64,000 bases of DNA from Dolichospermum sp. FACHB-1091 (lineage in GTDB: Bacteria; Cyanobacteriota; Cyanobacteriia; Cyanobacteriales; Nostocaceae): positions 1-64,000 of the forward strand of contig NZ_JACJSB010000005.1 of NCBI RefSeq assembly GCF_014697585.1, in the 5' to 3' direction. The notes below the pieces were generated by a model. The model saw only the letters and a program-made list of their open reading frames with translations. It had not been told where the DNA came from and searched no databases. Shown here in pieces: positions 1-8,895 of this stretch (position 1 is its first letter; every line of letters starts with the position of its first letter). Both the position numbers and the translations under genes were made by a program.

Positions 1-558
1 CTTAGTTATTTCTTTATTACAATGCAAGGCATCCCAAGTAAAAACCTTATTAGATAAATCGCAATTCTCTATCATAGAGCGGACTACAGCACTTTCTGAC
101 TTTTTTTTATTCTTCTGAATTTCTACCTTAATTATTAACTTTGTTTCTTGGCTAAACCAAGATACCACATTTAACATATTCTGGGATTTTTCCTCATAAT
201 CAGTCAGAGTTTTTTTTAAAATCTTCCCGTCAATAGCAATCCAATCTTCCTGAGATTTTGGCGAATAATAATTATTAATTATTGATGTAATTATTGACCG
301 TATATCTATAATATTTATTCCGAGCATTACTCTTCTTATTGTACTATAAGACGGGAGCGTTTTTGAGTTTATAGACAACATTTCAATCAGCTTTTCCTCT
401 TCAGCTTTGCAAAAAGATGTAATTTGCTTATAACTAACATTTCCTGTTAATAAGGCTAAAATAATAATAGTAAGGACTACCCATAACTCATGCCTTCTTC
501 CTTGAGATTGGCGGAAATCCTTGACTTCTTTGAGTTTTTCGATTAAACTATTTAACAT
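1..558 (-). CDS. ISAs1-family transposase, 3' end beyond window
   Basis: The reverse strand reads open from ATG at 558 to the window edge (186 codons, no stop). The start is MLNSLIEKLKEVKDFRQ, followed by the family's N-terminal helical region with a hydrophobic stretch (ALLTGNVSYKQI) and the diagnostic PSYSTIRRV. The catalytic DDE domain shows IAIDGK near residue 107 and WDALHCNKEI near residue 178, which fits the D-G-K and D-A-x-H-C signatures of ISAs1 (H-repeat) transposases. About half the usual length of roughly 370 aa is visible. It starts an insertion sequence whose far end is outside the window. It looks intact as far as it can be read. Confidence 0.85.
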   Translation of the reverse strand, partial: MLNSLIEKLKEVKDFRQSQGRRHELWVVLTIIILALLTGNVSYKQITSFCKAEEEKLIEMLSINSKTLPSYSTIRRVMLGINIIDIRSIITSIINNYYSPKSQEDWIAIDGKILKKTLTDYEEKSQNMLNVVSWFSQETKLIIKVEIQKNKKKSESAVVRSMIENCDLSNKVFTWDALHCNKEITK

Positions 559-577
559 ATTTTAAAATACAAAAAAT

Positions 578-614
578 AGTGATCTTTTTGTAATTTTATC
601 AACAAAAGATCACT
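578..614. repeat. Inverted repeat upstream of the ISAs1 transposase
   Basis: AGTGATCTTTTTG at 578-590 is mirrored by CAAAAGATCACT at 603-614, separated by 12 nt, with one unpaired T. It lies just upstream of the transposase start. It may be a hairpin protecting the element from read-through transcription or part of the IS end; the sequence does not decide between these. Confidence 0.5.
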
Positions 615-711
615 TTTCTTTTCTTTTTTACCCCCGAGAATGAAAACCCCCTGCTTGAATACCGGGGATTCCTGAGGGAAAGAAAAGAGATTAACTTGTA
701 ATTAGATTAAC

Positions 712-895
712 CTATCCCGCTAATAATATTTTGTTAGTCCAGATATGGGTGGTGGCAAGGTCTATGAATGGGTCAAAAGGTTTATTTTGACGCTCCCATT
801 TGACGACAAGGCAACGATATTTGCGCTGATACCAAGCAAAACATCGTTCTTGTTGAAATCTGGGAGCAGCAGGTTTTTGTCTTGAGTCGTGTCGT
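712..895 (-). pseudogene. C-terminal relic of an IS5-like transposase
   Basis: One reverse frame, open from about 895 to a TAG at 712-714, encodes about 60 residues including RCFAWYQRKYRCLVVKWER and then FIDLATTHIW. This is the characteristic C-terminal end of IS5-superfamily DDE transposases, where a conserved Arg/Trp-rich helix is followed by a final hydrophobic segment. No start, no DDE core and no matching upstream frame are present, so it is a remnant. It adds to the evidence that the left edge is a landing site for mobile elements. Confidence 0.6.
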
Positions 896-1215
896 CACCT
901 TTATTACTAGCCAACACCTTGATTCATTTATTTAGTATATCCCGTTTTCATGTTATGAGTTTAACTTTATCCACTAGAAGTAATTACCAAAAATCCCTCA
1001 ACCGCGCCAAATTTCTAATTTATCAGTCCCCTGTGATCAGTGATCGCTAGTATACGTCCCTTTAAGTATTCAAATAAATGTTCCATCCTCGCGCCATTTT
1101 TGATGCCCATATAGCCCCCGTGGTAAATCATACCACCGACATTGAGTAATCAGAATACACAATAAACTATGATAATAGGAGAATTACGAACACTTTTTTA
1201 TGACTCAAACAACAC

Positions 1216-1611
1216 TTACACCTGGGCATCTGCCAACATATAAGCAAGACGATCTGGGGGATAGGAGGGATCGAGGGGGACATAAGCTGCACCAGCTTTG
1301 AGAACCGCTAATAGTGCTACGACCATTTCCAAGGATCGCTCAATAAAAATCCCTACCAAAGTTTCCGGTTTAACTCCTAGTCTTTGGAGGTAATGAGCAA
1401 GTTGATTAGCTCGTTGATTCAGTTGTTGATAAGTTAGTTTTTCATAACCGAATACTACTGCTACTGTGTGTGGGGTTTTTTGTGCTTGCTCCTCAAACCA
1501 ATGATGAACACACCTATCTTCTATGGAATTATTTATGGTTATAAGAGAATGAGGGCTTGTTAATGATGGAGGCTCATGACGCAATGGAAAAAATTCTGAC
1601 AAATTTTTCAT
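1216..1611 (-). pseudogene. Truncated NRPS adenylation domain
   Basis: This 131-aa ORF is the front of a non-ribosomal peptide synthetase adenylation (amino-acid activating) domain. LTYQQLNQRANQLA matches core motif A1 and LKAGAAYVPLDPSYPP matches core A2. It ends at LADAQV followed directly by TAA, whereas A domains continue for about 400 more residues with the ATP- and substrate-binding motifs A3-A10. The N-terminus lacks a condensation domain, so it would have been an initiation module. Sequence beyond the stop (below 1216) has no NRPS similarity. Function as a synthetase is not possible; it is best read as the relic of a lost biosynthetic cluster. Confidence 0.8.
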
Positions 1612-1753
1612 TTTATTTTTTTCAACGGATACACCTAAATCTAATTAAAAGTAGATTACCACGACCCGGTATGAGTAGGACAGGTTTATTTATTTCCTAC
1701 TTACTAACTTAATTTATGAATTATAGGTATATCTGTTTATTTAGTCAACTTAT

Positions 1754-3349
1754 TTAGTCAACTGTCTCCAAGGTCAACTCAGCAGCGGAAAGTACATGAG
1801 CTTCCAATAGAGCCATCATATCTCCTAATTGGGGATTACCACGAGTTGAGCCAGTCAATCCTTTAGCAATAATTAAACCACAATGACCCTGAGTATTTTG
1901 ACATCGCTGATGCCATTTTCTCTTAGCTTCTATATGCACTGGGTCATCATCTAAAAATTGCCCAAACAAAAATAATTCATGATTGCGTGTTTGCAATAAA
2001 CCCAAGTCATAGAGATTATCATCTATCGGATCAGTAACAGTATGGAAACAAATTGCGTTCAGTCCTCCAGCCTCTTGAATATTTTTAATAATCCCCTTAG
2101 CTTTAGGACGAGAGGTTTGAATCACAATCACAGGTAAACCATCCCCCACAGGCTCAAATTCACCCCCTGCTTGGTGGTTAGCGCCTTGACGTAGGTGATC
2201 TAATGTTTTCCAAGATAACACACCCAGACTCATGAACGCATCTTCTGGAATCAAATCGTCTCTTAGGGCTTCAAATATAGAATCATCTTCATCATCATTC
2301 AAACCAGCCATTTCTTCCAGTTCTGCCGTCAATTCTGGCATTCTAGAAACGGTAACATTTAAAGATCTACGATTTTCATCGCTTTTTGGTAAGGAAATTC
2401 GATAACGTTGGCTCAGAGTGAGACCATCTTCCTGGGATAATTGACGACGGTAATCACGCAGAAACCGCAGTAAACTTTCTAATGCGACAAAAGTTAGTAG
2501 TGCTTCTTCTTCATACAAAACCGAACGTAGCCCTTCTAGGGGGTGAATATTACCGAAAGTAGGTTCAATTTCTGAATCAGGCATATCCGCCAAATCACCT
2601 ATATCATCATCGTCGCTATCGTCTACAGAATCAAAGGTGAGAAATAAACAATCTTGTTTGAGGAAAGCTGCTTCTAAATTTCGATTTGTTTCATCATCAT
2701 CGGCTATAACGGCAGCCCGAAACCGCTTCAGAGAATCTTCAGAACGATAAAACAAAATTCCATACTCAATTCCTAACATTCCCATGACGGAGGCATAGAG
2801 TTTGTCTACATCCCATTGATTGATTTCTATTGATAAAATTTGCTGTTCTTCTAAAAAGTTCCAAGGGGCAGCTTGCCAGACTTCTAAGGCTTTATCATGG
2901 AGGAGTTTGGCGTATTTGGGTGGTAAATCGGGAGTTTGTCCGTCAACGATTTCCGCAAAAGAGCGAAAAAGTTCATCAATTATTGGTAATTCGGGTAGGT
3001 AGTCAATAGCAATATCTAAATCTTGCAACACTCCCCGCAAGTAAAATTGAATTTCTCGATCGCGGACAACGATTCTTTGGGGTCTAGCGGGCTTGGCCGG
3101 ACTTTGTGGATGTTCTATTGCCCGCATTAAAGTCCGCACAATGGCTTCAGGTCCCAGGCTTGGATCTACCATGTCCATGCCTCTAACTATACCTTCAGAG
3201 GCATCCACCCAGAGAATACATTCTCCTTTGGCTTCTGGGTCCCCTGGGCTGTGTGGTGATGACAATGGACGGCGATCGCCCTCCCATACAGAAGGAATCT
3301 GGGTTAATTTCTGCAACCGGCGACTGGTAGAGCGATTAAAACTTGTCAT
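1754..3349 (-). CDS. Conserved cyanobacterial protein of unknown function
   Basis: A 531-aa soluble protein with no signal peptide or membrane segment. The start (MTSFNRSTSRRLQKL) is basic. The middle contains two strongly acidic low-complexity stretches (around residues 240-262 and 348-356, for example DDSDDDDIGD) that probably link domains. The last 130 residues look like a compact alpha/beta domain (GLPVIVIQTSRPKAKGIIKNI). From memory it resembles cyanobacterial proteins carrying DUF6930/DUF7309-type domains; that label is tentative. It stands alone, with the NRPS relic downstream and the Fe-S carrier gene divergent. Codon use and HIP1 sites match housekeeping genes of the window, so it is probably core, not acquired. 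Confidence 0.7.
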   Translation of the reverse strand: MTSFNRSTSRRLQKLTQIPSVWEGDRRPLSSPHSPGDPEAKGECILWVDASEGIVRGMDMVDPSLGPEAIVRTLMRAIEHPQSPAKPARPQRIVVRDREIQFYLRGVLQDLDIAIDYLPELPIIDELFRSFAEIVDGQTPDLPPKYAKLLHDKALEVWQAAPWNFLEEQQILSIEINQWDVDKLYASVMGMLGIEYGILFYRSEDSLKRFRAAVIADDDETNRNLEAAFLKQDCLFLTFDSVDDSDDDDIGDLADMPDSEIEPTFGNIHPLEGLRSVLYEEEALLTFVALESLLRFLRDYRRQLSQEDGLTLSQRYRISLPKSDENRRSLNVTVSRMPELTAELEEMAGLNDDEDDSIFEALRDDLIPEDAFMSLGVLSWKTLDHLRQGANHQAGGEFEPVGDGLPVIVIQTSRPKAKGIIKNIQEAGGLNAICFHTVTDPIDDNLYDLGLLQTRNHELFLFGQFLDDDPVHIEAKRKWHQRCQNTQGHCGLIIAKGLTGSTRGNPQLGDMMALLEAHVLSAAELTLETVD

Positions 3350-3646
3350 AAAGTAAATGAATCAGAACAAAGCGATGAGAAGGGCGATTTTTGGGAATGG
3401 TTAATCATTAAACATACCTATTCCCTCAATTCTAGAATAAAAATTCTGGGTTGCTCAGAAACAGGCAAGGGGGAAGACGGCAGGAATAATTGATAATTTT
3501 CTACCCATGTTCTCATTTTCTCATCTTCTTATGCTTTTTTCCCATCCTAATGTCGCTAAAATGAATACAAAAACATTCATAGCAGCCCAGAGGTATGAAA
3601 ATGCCTTATGGGGTATTGATAAAATCAGTTCAGGAGTTAATCATCC

Positions 3647-4003
3647 ATGACACAAGCAACTCAAACTCAACAACGCTCAATTCTGTTATCTGAAACTGCA
3701 TTGCGTCAAGTTAAGTCTCTTCAAGACAAACAAGGAAAAGATTTATGTCTACGGGTGGGAGTTAGACAAGGCGGTTGTTCGGGAATGTCTTATATGATGG
3801 ATTTTGAGGATATCAGCAAGATTACCCCTGATGATGAGGTGTTTGATTATGATGGCTTCAAAATTATCAGCGATCGCAAAAGTTTACTTTACCTTTATGG
3901 TCTCATGCTCGATTATAGCGATGCCATGATTGGTGGTGGTTTCCAATTCACTAACCCCAACGCTGTCCAAACTTGCGGTTGCGGTAAATCTTTCGGTGTG
4001 TAA
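3647..4003 (+). CDS. A-type iron-sulfur cluster carrier (SufA/IscA/HesB family)
   Basis: A 118-aa protein matching the full length of the HesB/IscA family, which transfers or stores Fe-S clusters during maturation of photosynthetic and respiratory iron-sulfur proteins. The three conserved cysteine ligands are present: C44 in GGCSGMSY, and C110 and C112 in the C-terminal CGCGKSF. The start ATG at 3647 gives the usual short polar N-terminal tail. It is a single-gene unit; the next gene (TPR protein) starts 90 nt downstream after a heptanucleotide repeat tract. Which A-type paralogue it is (IscA or SufA) cannot be settled from this window. Confidence 0.92.
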   Translation: MTQATQTQQRSILLSETALRQVKSLQDKQGKDLCLRVGVRQGGCSGMSYMMDFEDISKITPDDEVFDYDGFKIISDRKSLLYLYGLMLDYSDAMIGGGFQFTNPNAVQTCGCGKSFGV

Positions 4004-4040
4004 TATTTAGACAGGTTTGTCGGTTATTGGTTGCTAATAA

Positions 4041-4092
4041 CAATTGATAACTGACAACGGACAATTGACAACTGACAACTGACAACTAACAA
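4041..4092. repeat. Heptanucleotide repeat tract (TGACAAC type)
   Basis: Seven-base units of the form TGACAAC, some with one substitution, fill the space between the Fe-S carrier stop and the TPR gene start. This matches the short tandemly repeated repetitive (STRR) sequences described in heterocystous cyanobacteria. The last unit abuts the ATG at 4093. Confidence 0.7.
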
Positions 4093-4518
4093 ATGACTAA
4101 TACAATTGATTCCCTGTTTGATACAGGTTTAGAACGGTATAAAGCTGGAGAATCTGTAGAATCTCTAATTCCTGTATTTAAAGAGGTATGCGATCGCTCT
4201 CCTAAGGCTAGTTCAGCTTGGATTTGTCTAGCCTGGTTATATCTTCTTGATAACAAGGGTTCATTGGCTTTTAAAGCCGCTAATAAAGCCGTTAAACTCA
4301 ATCCCCAAGACCCACAGGGAAGAATTAATCTGGCTTTAGCTATGCTGGAAACAGGTCAAAAAGGTTTACGGGAACATATTGAGTTTGCAAAACAGTTGAT
4401 ATTTGTCAATGAAGAATGGCAAGAAGAAGTTAAAAATAGTATTGAAGATGGTTTCACTAGAAAACCTGATTGGCAAAATTTAGCCAAAGTCAAAAAATGG
4501 TTATTTGAGGACAATTAA
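4093..4518 (+). CDS. Small TPR-like protein
   Basis: A 141-aa soluble helical protein with tetratricopeptide-like spacing: ASSAWICLAWLYLLDNKGSLAFKAANKAVKLNPQDPQGRINLALAMLETG (residues about 33-85) reads as one complete TPR and part of a second, with the typical A-x-x-A-V-x-L-N-P end. TPR units act as protein-docking scaffolds; no partner can be named. It sits between the A-type carrier and a small membrane protein in the same direction, with repeat-filled gaps on both sides. Conserved hypothetical in character. Confidence 0.75.
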   Translation: MTNTIDSLFDTGLERYKAGESVESLIPVFKEVCDRSPKASSAWICLAWLYLLDNKGSLAFKAANKAVKLNPQDPQGRINLALAMLETGQKGLREHIEFAKQLIFVNEEWQEEVKNSIEDGFTRKPDWQNLAKVKKWLFEDN

Positions 4519-4545
4519 CAATTGATAATTGTTAATTAACTCTTT

Positions 4546-4586
4546 ACCAATCACCAATCACCAATTACAAATTACAAATTACCAAT
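4546..4586. repeat. Heptanucleotide repeat tract (CACCAAT/TACAAAT type)
   Basis: Seven-base units related to CACCAAT and TACAAAT lie immediately upstream of the small membrane protein gene. Same STRR class as the tract at 4041. Confidence 0.6.
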
Positions 4587-4590
4587 AAAA

Positions 4591-4842
4591 ATGAAAGACA
4601 AATTATTAAACTGGCTTAACTTCATCCTTGTTGCTGATGTTTTCCTTGTGATTTTAGGTTTCGCGTGGCTTGTTATTGCTGTGATTGGTGATGCTTCGGG
4701 AATCAACCTTGGTCTGGATTTGTGGCATAAACTTTGGATACCATTATTTAACCCTGCTATTGGTATCCTGATGGGTGGGGCTTTGCTGAGTGGTATTATT
4801 AGCTGGGTGTCTAAAAAATTGACAAAAAATGAATTGTCCTAA
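4591..4842 (+). CDS. Small two-helix membrane protein, unknown function
   Basis: An 83-aa protein with two hydrophobic segments (residues about 9-31, LNFILVADVFLVILGFAWLV, and about 50-70, LFNPAIGILMGGALLSGIIS) and a basic C-terminus (KKLTKNELS). This predicts two transmembrane helices joined by a short loop. No known family is recognised. It is the last gene of a three-gene run in the same direction; whether it is co-transcribed is unclear because both upstream gaps are filled with repeats. Confidence 0.65.
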   Translation: MKDKLLNWLNFILVADVFLVILGFAWLVIAVIGDASGINLGLDLWHKLWIPLFNPAIGILMGGALLSGIISWVSKKLTKNELS

Positions 4843-5067
4843 TCTACCAAATGCTGTAATGAACTACCCTTTGTAAAAAGTATTTTCGCAACCAATGATT
4901 TATATGACACGAAGGTAGTATTCTTGACAATATACTGCCAGAAGTGACATTTTCGAGGATATGAATAAATTGTTGACAATTATTTAAGTTTACTTGACAT
5001 TTAACAGTTAACATTTATTTTCATTAAATCCTGCTTTGATCTGGGCTAAACTACCTAAATTAACGCA

Positions 5068-6252
5068 TTAAATAGCAGTGCTGTATCTTTTGCGTGTAGC
5101 TATTGCTAAGGCTAAAACCAGAAACGTCAAAATGCCTGCTATATATAAAGGATAGCCATAAGTAACCGGTTTCGATTGTTGAACTATCATGCCGGCTATT
5201 ACTGGACCAATACCATTAGAAATACTTAAATAAGATGCGTTTAATCCTAAGACAGTTCCCTGATCTTGTGGTTTAGCATTAAGAGAAATTAATGTACTAA
5301 TCATAGGTTGGACCAGGGCATTAAATAAAGCAAATAATATGCTAACTATGACAAAATAGGTGATACTAGGCCAAAGGGGCATTAAGAAAAATGATAAACT
5401 GCGAACAAATAAACCTAGAAATAATATCTTGACGACATTAAATTTAGGACGGAGAACCGATATTCCCCAAGTTTGCATAATTACTGCCAAAGTGCCAAAT
5501 GCTAGAAATAAGAGGGTTAAAGATTGATTATTTTGATGCAAAACTTGAATAAAATAGGGTTGAAAGGCATAGGTAAACATGGTAAATGTTGTCCCGGTAC
5601 AAAAGTTAATTAATAGTAAAATGCCAACTCCTGGCATAGCAAACCCTTTAATTAAATTTTCCAATCCTAAATCCAAAATATTACTAAACTTTGGAGATTT
5701 GTTTTGTAAAGTTTCTGGTAATAAGAACATGGTCATTAACATGGCTATCATAGCAACTGCACCAGAAACTAAAAATGCTGTCCCTAAAGAAATTTGCTGT
5801 GCTAATAAACTAATAACTGGACCAATAACAAAGCCTAATCCCATGGCTGCGCCATAAATTCCAAAGGCTTGAGCGCGATTTTTTTGACTGGTGATATCAG
5901 AAATAACCGCTTGGGCAACGGCGGCATTTCCCCCGGTAATTCCATCTAAAAATCTGGCGAGAAATACTAAGATTGCTGTTGTGGCAGTGCCGGCTATAAT
6001 GTTAGCAATTACTGTTCCTGCTAAACTAATTATTAATAATGGTTTACGCCCAAATCTATCAGAAAGCTTACCAATTACAGGAGTGGCAAAAAATTGAGCG
6101 ACAGAGTAGGTAGAAAACAATAAACTAGTTTGGAAATCATTTAAACCAAATTGTTTACCATAAAGATAAATAATAGGGATTAAAATTGTCAAACTCAAGG
6201 AGTTAATAAAGGCGATTAAAGCAGTAATCCAAAAAATCCGATTCATTGTCAA
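5068..6252 (-). CDS. Major facilitator superfamily exporter
   Basis: A 394-aa integral membrane protein of the usual length for 12-helix MFS drug/H+ antiporters. Motif A is present between helices 2 and 3 (GKLSDRFGRKP, residues about 62-72), and the N-terminal half carries the TetA-like stretch GAAMGLGFVIGPVIS (motif C type, about 135-149), typical of exporters. The substrate is unknown; family members expel small organic compounds from the cytoplasm. It is monocistronic, with no adjacent regulator. The start at 6252 puts a short N-terminus directly before helix 1 (FWITALIAFINSLSLTILIP). Confidence 0.88.
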   Translation of the reverse strand: MTMNRIFWITALIAFINSLSLTILIPIIYLYGKQFGLNDFQTSLLFSTYSVAQFFATPVIGKLSDRFGRKPLLIISLAGTVIANIIAGTATTAILVFLARFLDGITGGNAAVAQAVISDITSQKNRAQAFGIYGAAMGLGFVIGPVISLLAQQISLGTAFLVSGAVAMIAMLMTMFLLPETLQNKSPKFSNILDLGLENLIKGFAMPGVGILLLINFCTGTTFTMFTYAFQPYFIQVLHQNNQSLTLLFLAFGTLAVIMQTWGISVLRPKFNVVKILFLGLFVRSLSFFLMPLWPSITYFVIVSILFALFNALVQPMISTLISLNAKPQDQGTVLGLNASYLSISNGIGPVIAGMIVQQSKPVTYGYPLYIAGILTFLVLALAIATRKRYSTAI

Positions 6253-6411
6253 TTCAACTTATTTATTAATACTACCTTGGTCATTTTACCATTAATGAGA
6301 CTTTTTACTTACCGCGAATGAAATTTAAATTACAGAAAGAAAACACCCGTATCTTGCTATTTTATATACAGCATATTTCAGTCAAATAAGGTACAACCTG
6401 GAATAATCAAA

Positions 6412-6437
6412 CTCTTGTGGTGCAGGCATCTTGCCCG
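6412..6437. repeat. Copy of the GGCATCTTGCCC-type dispersed hairpin
   Basis: CTTGTGGTGCAGGCATCTTGCCCG matches the duplicated unit near 40730-40816 apart from one or two bases. The GGCA/TGCC arms can form a short hairpin. It lies upstream of the aldolase gene. Confidence 0.55.
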
Positions 6438-6481
6438 ATAAATGTGTATCTCATATCTTCAAAATACTATACATAGTGAAA

Positions 6482-7135
6482 ATGCTTAATCAAATTTGGT
6501 TGTCACAATTAAAGATACACCGAGCGATCGCTGTAATTCGCACCCCAAAAATGGTCTGGGGTGAAAAAATGGCTGTAGCGGTAGCATCTGGGGGCATGGG
6601 ACTAATTGAAATTACCTGGAATAGTGATCGCGCACCGGAGTTAATTTCCACACTACGTACCAAATTACCCGGCTGTATAATTGGTACAGGTACTTTATTT
6701 AACCTCCAGCAATTACAAGAGGCGATCGCTTGCGGGTGTCAATTTCTCTTTAGTCCCCATACTGATCCGGACATGATTAGAACCGCCGTAGCCGCAAATA
6801 TACCGATAATTCCCGGTGCATTAACACCGACGGAAATTATTACCGCTTGGAATTATGGTGCCAGTTGCGTGAAAGTGTTCCCTGTACAATCAGTAGGAGG
6901 AAGTAATTACATCAAAAGTTTGCAAGGACCATTAGGACATATTCCCTTAATTCCTACGGGGGGTGTAACCTTAGAAAACGCCGAAGATTTTTTAAAAGTT
7001 GGGGCGATAGCTGTGGGCTTAAGTGGGGAATTATTCCCAAAAAAATGGGTATTAGAAGAAAATTGGGATGGGATTACTCAACAAGCAAAAGTTCTCACTC
7101 AGAAGTTACAGTTCACAGTGTTGCACAAGTGGTAA
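6482..7135 (+). CDS. eda: KDPG/KHG aldolase (2-dehydro-3-deoxy-phosphogluconate aldolase)
   Basis: The protein cleaves 2-keto-3-deoxy-6-phosphogluconate to pyruvate and glyceraldehyde-3-phosphate in the Entner-Doudoroff route. It is a class I (Schiff-base) TIM-barrel enzyme. The catalytic lysine is in ASCVKVFPVQ, the general-base glutamate in MGLIEITWN, and the phosphate-binding loop is PTGGVTLEN. I take the ATG at 6482 (MLNQIWLSQLKIHRAIAVIR) instead of the in-frame ATG at 6431: family proteins begin about here, giving 217 aa. No other Entner-Doudoroff genes adjoin it. Confidence 0.88.
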   Translation: MLNQIWLSQLKIHRAIAVIRTPKMVWGEKMAVAVASGGMGLIEITWNSDRAPELISTLRTKLPGCIIGTGTLFNLQQLQEAIACGCQFLFSPHTDPDMIRTAVAANIPIIPGALTPTEIITAWNYGASCVKVFPVQSVGGSNYIKSLQGPLGHIPLIPTGGVTLENAEDFLKVGAIAVGLSGELFPKKWVLEENWDGITQQAKVLTQKLQFTVLHKW

Positions 7136-7266
7136 ATTTAACCAAATAATTGTCCTGATATGACAGATATTGGATTGAACTAGCAAATAACTATAGCATT
7201 CTTTATTTATAGTAGTCGGTTTTGACTTCTTTTTTACTGCTATAGCAAGTATTAGGCTAGAAACTG

Positions 7267-7920
7267 ATGAAAAAAGTTAATATTTACCGCTTTTGTAATT
7301 ATGCTTTGATGGCTTTAATATCTTTTTATTTAGTATTAAACAAAGTCACCCCCGCTTTGACTCAGACAGTTTCTCTAATTAACCCCGCACTCGCACCTGG
7401 TAGTAGCTTGATTTGGCCTACCCAAGGAATTTTTTCCCAAGGTTTCCGTAAATATGAACATGAGGGAATTGATATTGCTGGTGCAAAAGGCACGCCAATT
7501 TTGGCTGCTGCTGCTGGTACAGTGGTAAAAGCTGGTTGGGATAATTGGGGATTAGGCAATTTTCTAGAAATTAAACATCTGAACGGTAGTGTAACGGTTT
7601 ATGGACATAATAGCCGTCTATTGGTCAGTAAAGGTCAACAGGTCAAACAAGGTCAAATTATTGCTGAAATCGGTTCAACAGGCAATAGCAGTGCCCCTCA
7701 TCTGCATTTTGAATTTTACCCGGATGGTCGTTTAGCTAGTAATCCTCTCAGTTTCTTGCCCTCAGCCACCACTGCAAAAACACGGATAAATCAACCAGTC
7801 CCCCTCATCTCAAAGCCCCTTTTACCTGTGAGTAATAATACTGAATGTAATGGAACTACAGTTATAACTGGAGAGACAGCAACAGTGAGTATCAAAGTTT
7901 GTGAAGAAAATCAGCAGTAG
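7267..7920 (+). CDS. M23-family murein peptidase (LytM/NlpD-like)
   Basis: A 217-aa exported protein. Residues 1-32 form a signal peptide or N-terminal anchor (basic KKVNIYR, then ALMALISFYLVLN). The peptidase domain (about 46-165) has the zinc motifs: HEGIDIAG contributes His and Asp, and HLHFEF gives the H-x-H. The GSTGNSSAPHLHFE stretch is diagnostic of M23 endopeptidases that cut peptidoglycan cross-bridges. The C-terminal 50 residues are low complexity with two cysteines. There is no LysM domain. It is followed 357 nt later by another envelope gene, so this stretch may serve cell-wall remodelling. Confidence 0.87.
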   Translation: MKKVNIYRFCNYALMALISFYLVLNKVTPALTQTVSLINPALAPGSSLIWPTQGIFSQGFRKYEHEGIDIAGAKGTPILAAAAGTVVKAGWDNWGLGNFLEIKHLNGSVTVYGHNSRLLVSKGQQVKQGQIIAEIGSTGNSSAPHLHFEFYPDGRLASNPLSFLPSATTAKTRINQPVPLISKPLLPVSNNTECNGTTVITGETATVSIKVCEENQQ

Positions 7921-7954
7921 GGGATGAATGGATAGGCAAAAATATATACTTAAA

Positions 7955-8048
7955 ATCTCCTACAAGGAGAGGGAAAAGGAAAAGCCTTTGTTGATGAGGG
8001 GGCTTAAAACCACCATTTTCTTGTAGGGAAGAGGGGACTAAAGGGGTG
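7955..8048. repeat. Degenerate GGGGAG-rich dispersed repeat
   Basis: CTCCTACAAGGAGAGGG followed by GAGGGGACTAAAGGGGTGAG matches, in degenerate form, the dispersed repeat seen intact at 13861-13910 and inside ileS at 18761-18861. It fills much of the 357-nt gap before the next gene; the remainder (8050-8277) shows nothing I recognise beyond a probable promoter region. Confidence 0.45.
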
Positions 8049-8277
8049 AGTTCATGAGAATTTTGGTGTTAATATTTACGAACATAATACCTTTAAAATA
8101 TCCCCTCGCAAAGAAATGGTATAACGACTCTATGTAATTGATGATTTCATTACAAATACTTGATGTGACAGTTTAAATGGCGAAATATAGCAGCTAACTT
8201 ATCTTAGTAAAGAAGTATAAAATAAATAAAGATTAGATCTAGACAAAAGTATCGCAAAAGTTCAGATAAAGGAGCGG

Positions 8278-8895
8278 GTGATTATGGAATATTTGACTTA
8301 TTCCTATATGTATATAGAAGATGAAGAAACAAATGGAAATTTTGCATTAAATCTTCCTAAATTATCCCAGGTATTGAATTGGCGACAGTTTTTTAAATCT
8401 TCTGCATGGTTAACTTTAGCTGGTGTGAGTATATTACTAGCTACAGTTACTCAAATGCAGTTCGCTTCGGCAGAGTATGTCAGGACTAATGGTAGTTGTC
8501 TGAATATTCGTACAGGACCCAGCACCGATAATTCATCTATAGCTTGTGTTCAAAATGGTTCATACATTGGTGATACTGGAAATGTGAGAAATGGATTTGC
8601 GAGAATTTCCTCGGGACGTTACCGGGGATACTATGCTGCTGAAAGATGGATTGGTAACACTCCTGGCTATTCTTATCGTAGACACCGTTCTAGGTACGGT
8701 GTTGGCGGTAGATTAACTGTAGGATATGGCACAAGGGGTGAACGAGTCCGAGAAATCCAAAGGGCTTTAGGGATTAGAGTTGATGGTGTTTACGGTTCAA
8801 GAACCATTAATGCAGTACGTCACTTTCAAAGACGTAACGGACTGCGTGTAGATGGTGTTGTTGGTTATCAAACTCGGAGGGCTTTAGGTATTTAG
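8278..8895 (+). CDS. Secreted SH3b and peptidoglycan-binding domain protein
   Basis: A 205-aa protein with a membrane segment at about 42-62 (AWLTLAGVSILLATVTQMQF) that could be a signal peptide after a long N-tail. It is followed by a bacterial SH3 domain (about 65-120; CLNIRTGPSTDNSSIAC) and a PG_binding_1 domain (about 143-205; GERVREIQRALGIRVDGVYGSRT, then FQRRNGLRVDGVVG). Both domains bind cell-wall material. No catalytic domain is present, so it is a wall-binding or inhibitory protein. A possible internal start nearer the membrane segment cannot be excluded; AAAGGAGCGGGTGATT just before 8281 favours the start used. It ends 12 nt inside the convergent wecB. Confidence 0.82.
   Translation: MIMEYLTYSYMYIEDEETNGNFALNLPKLSQVLNWRQFFKSSAWLTLAGVSILLATVTQMQFASAEYVRTNGSCLNIRTGPSTDNSSIACVQNGSYIGDTGNVRNGFARISSGRYRGYYAAERWIGNTPGYSYRRHRSRYGVGGRLTVGYGTRGERVREIQRALGIRVDGVYGSRTINAVRHFQRRNGLRVDGVVGYQTRRALGI

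Noticed and set aside
5579-6097. Two plus-strand ORFs opposite the MFS gene
   Set aside because: They are antisense shadows of a clear membrane transporter and show no protein-like conservation pattern.
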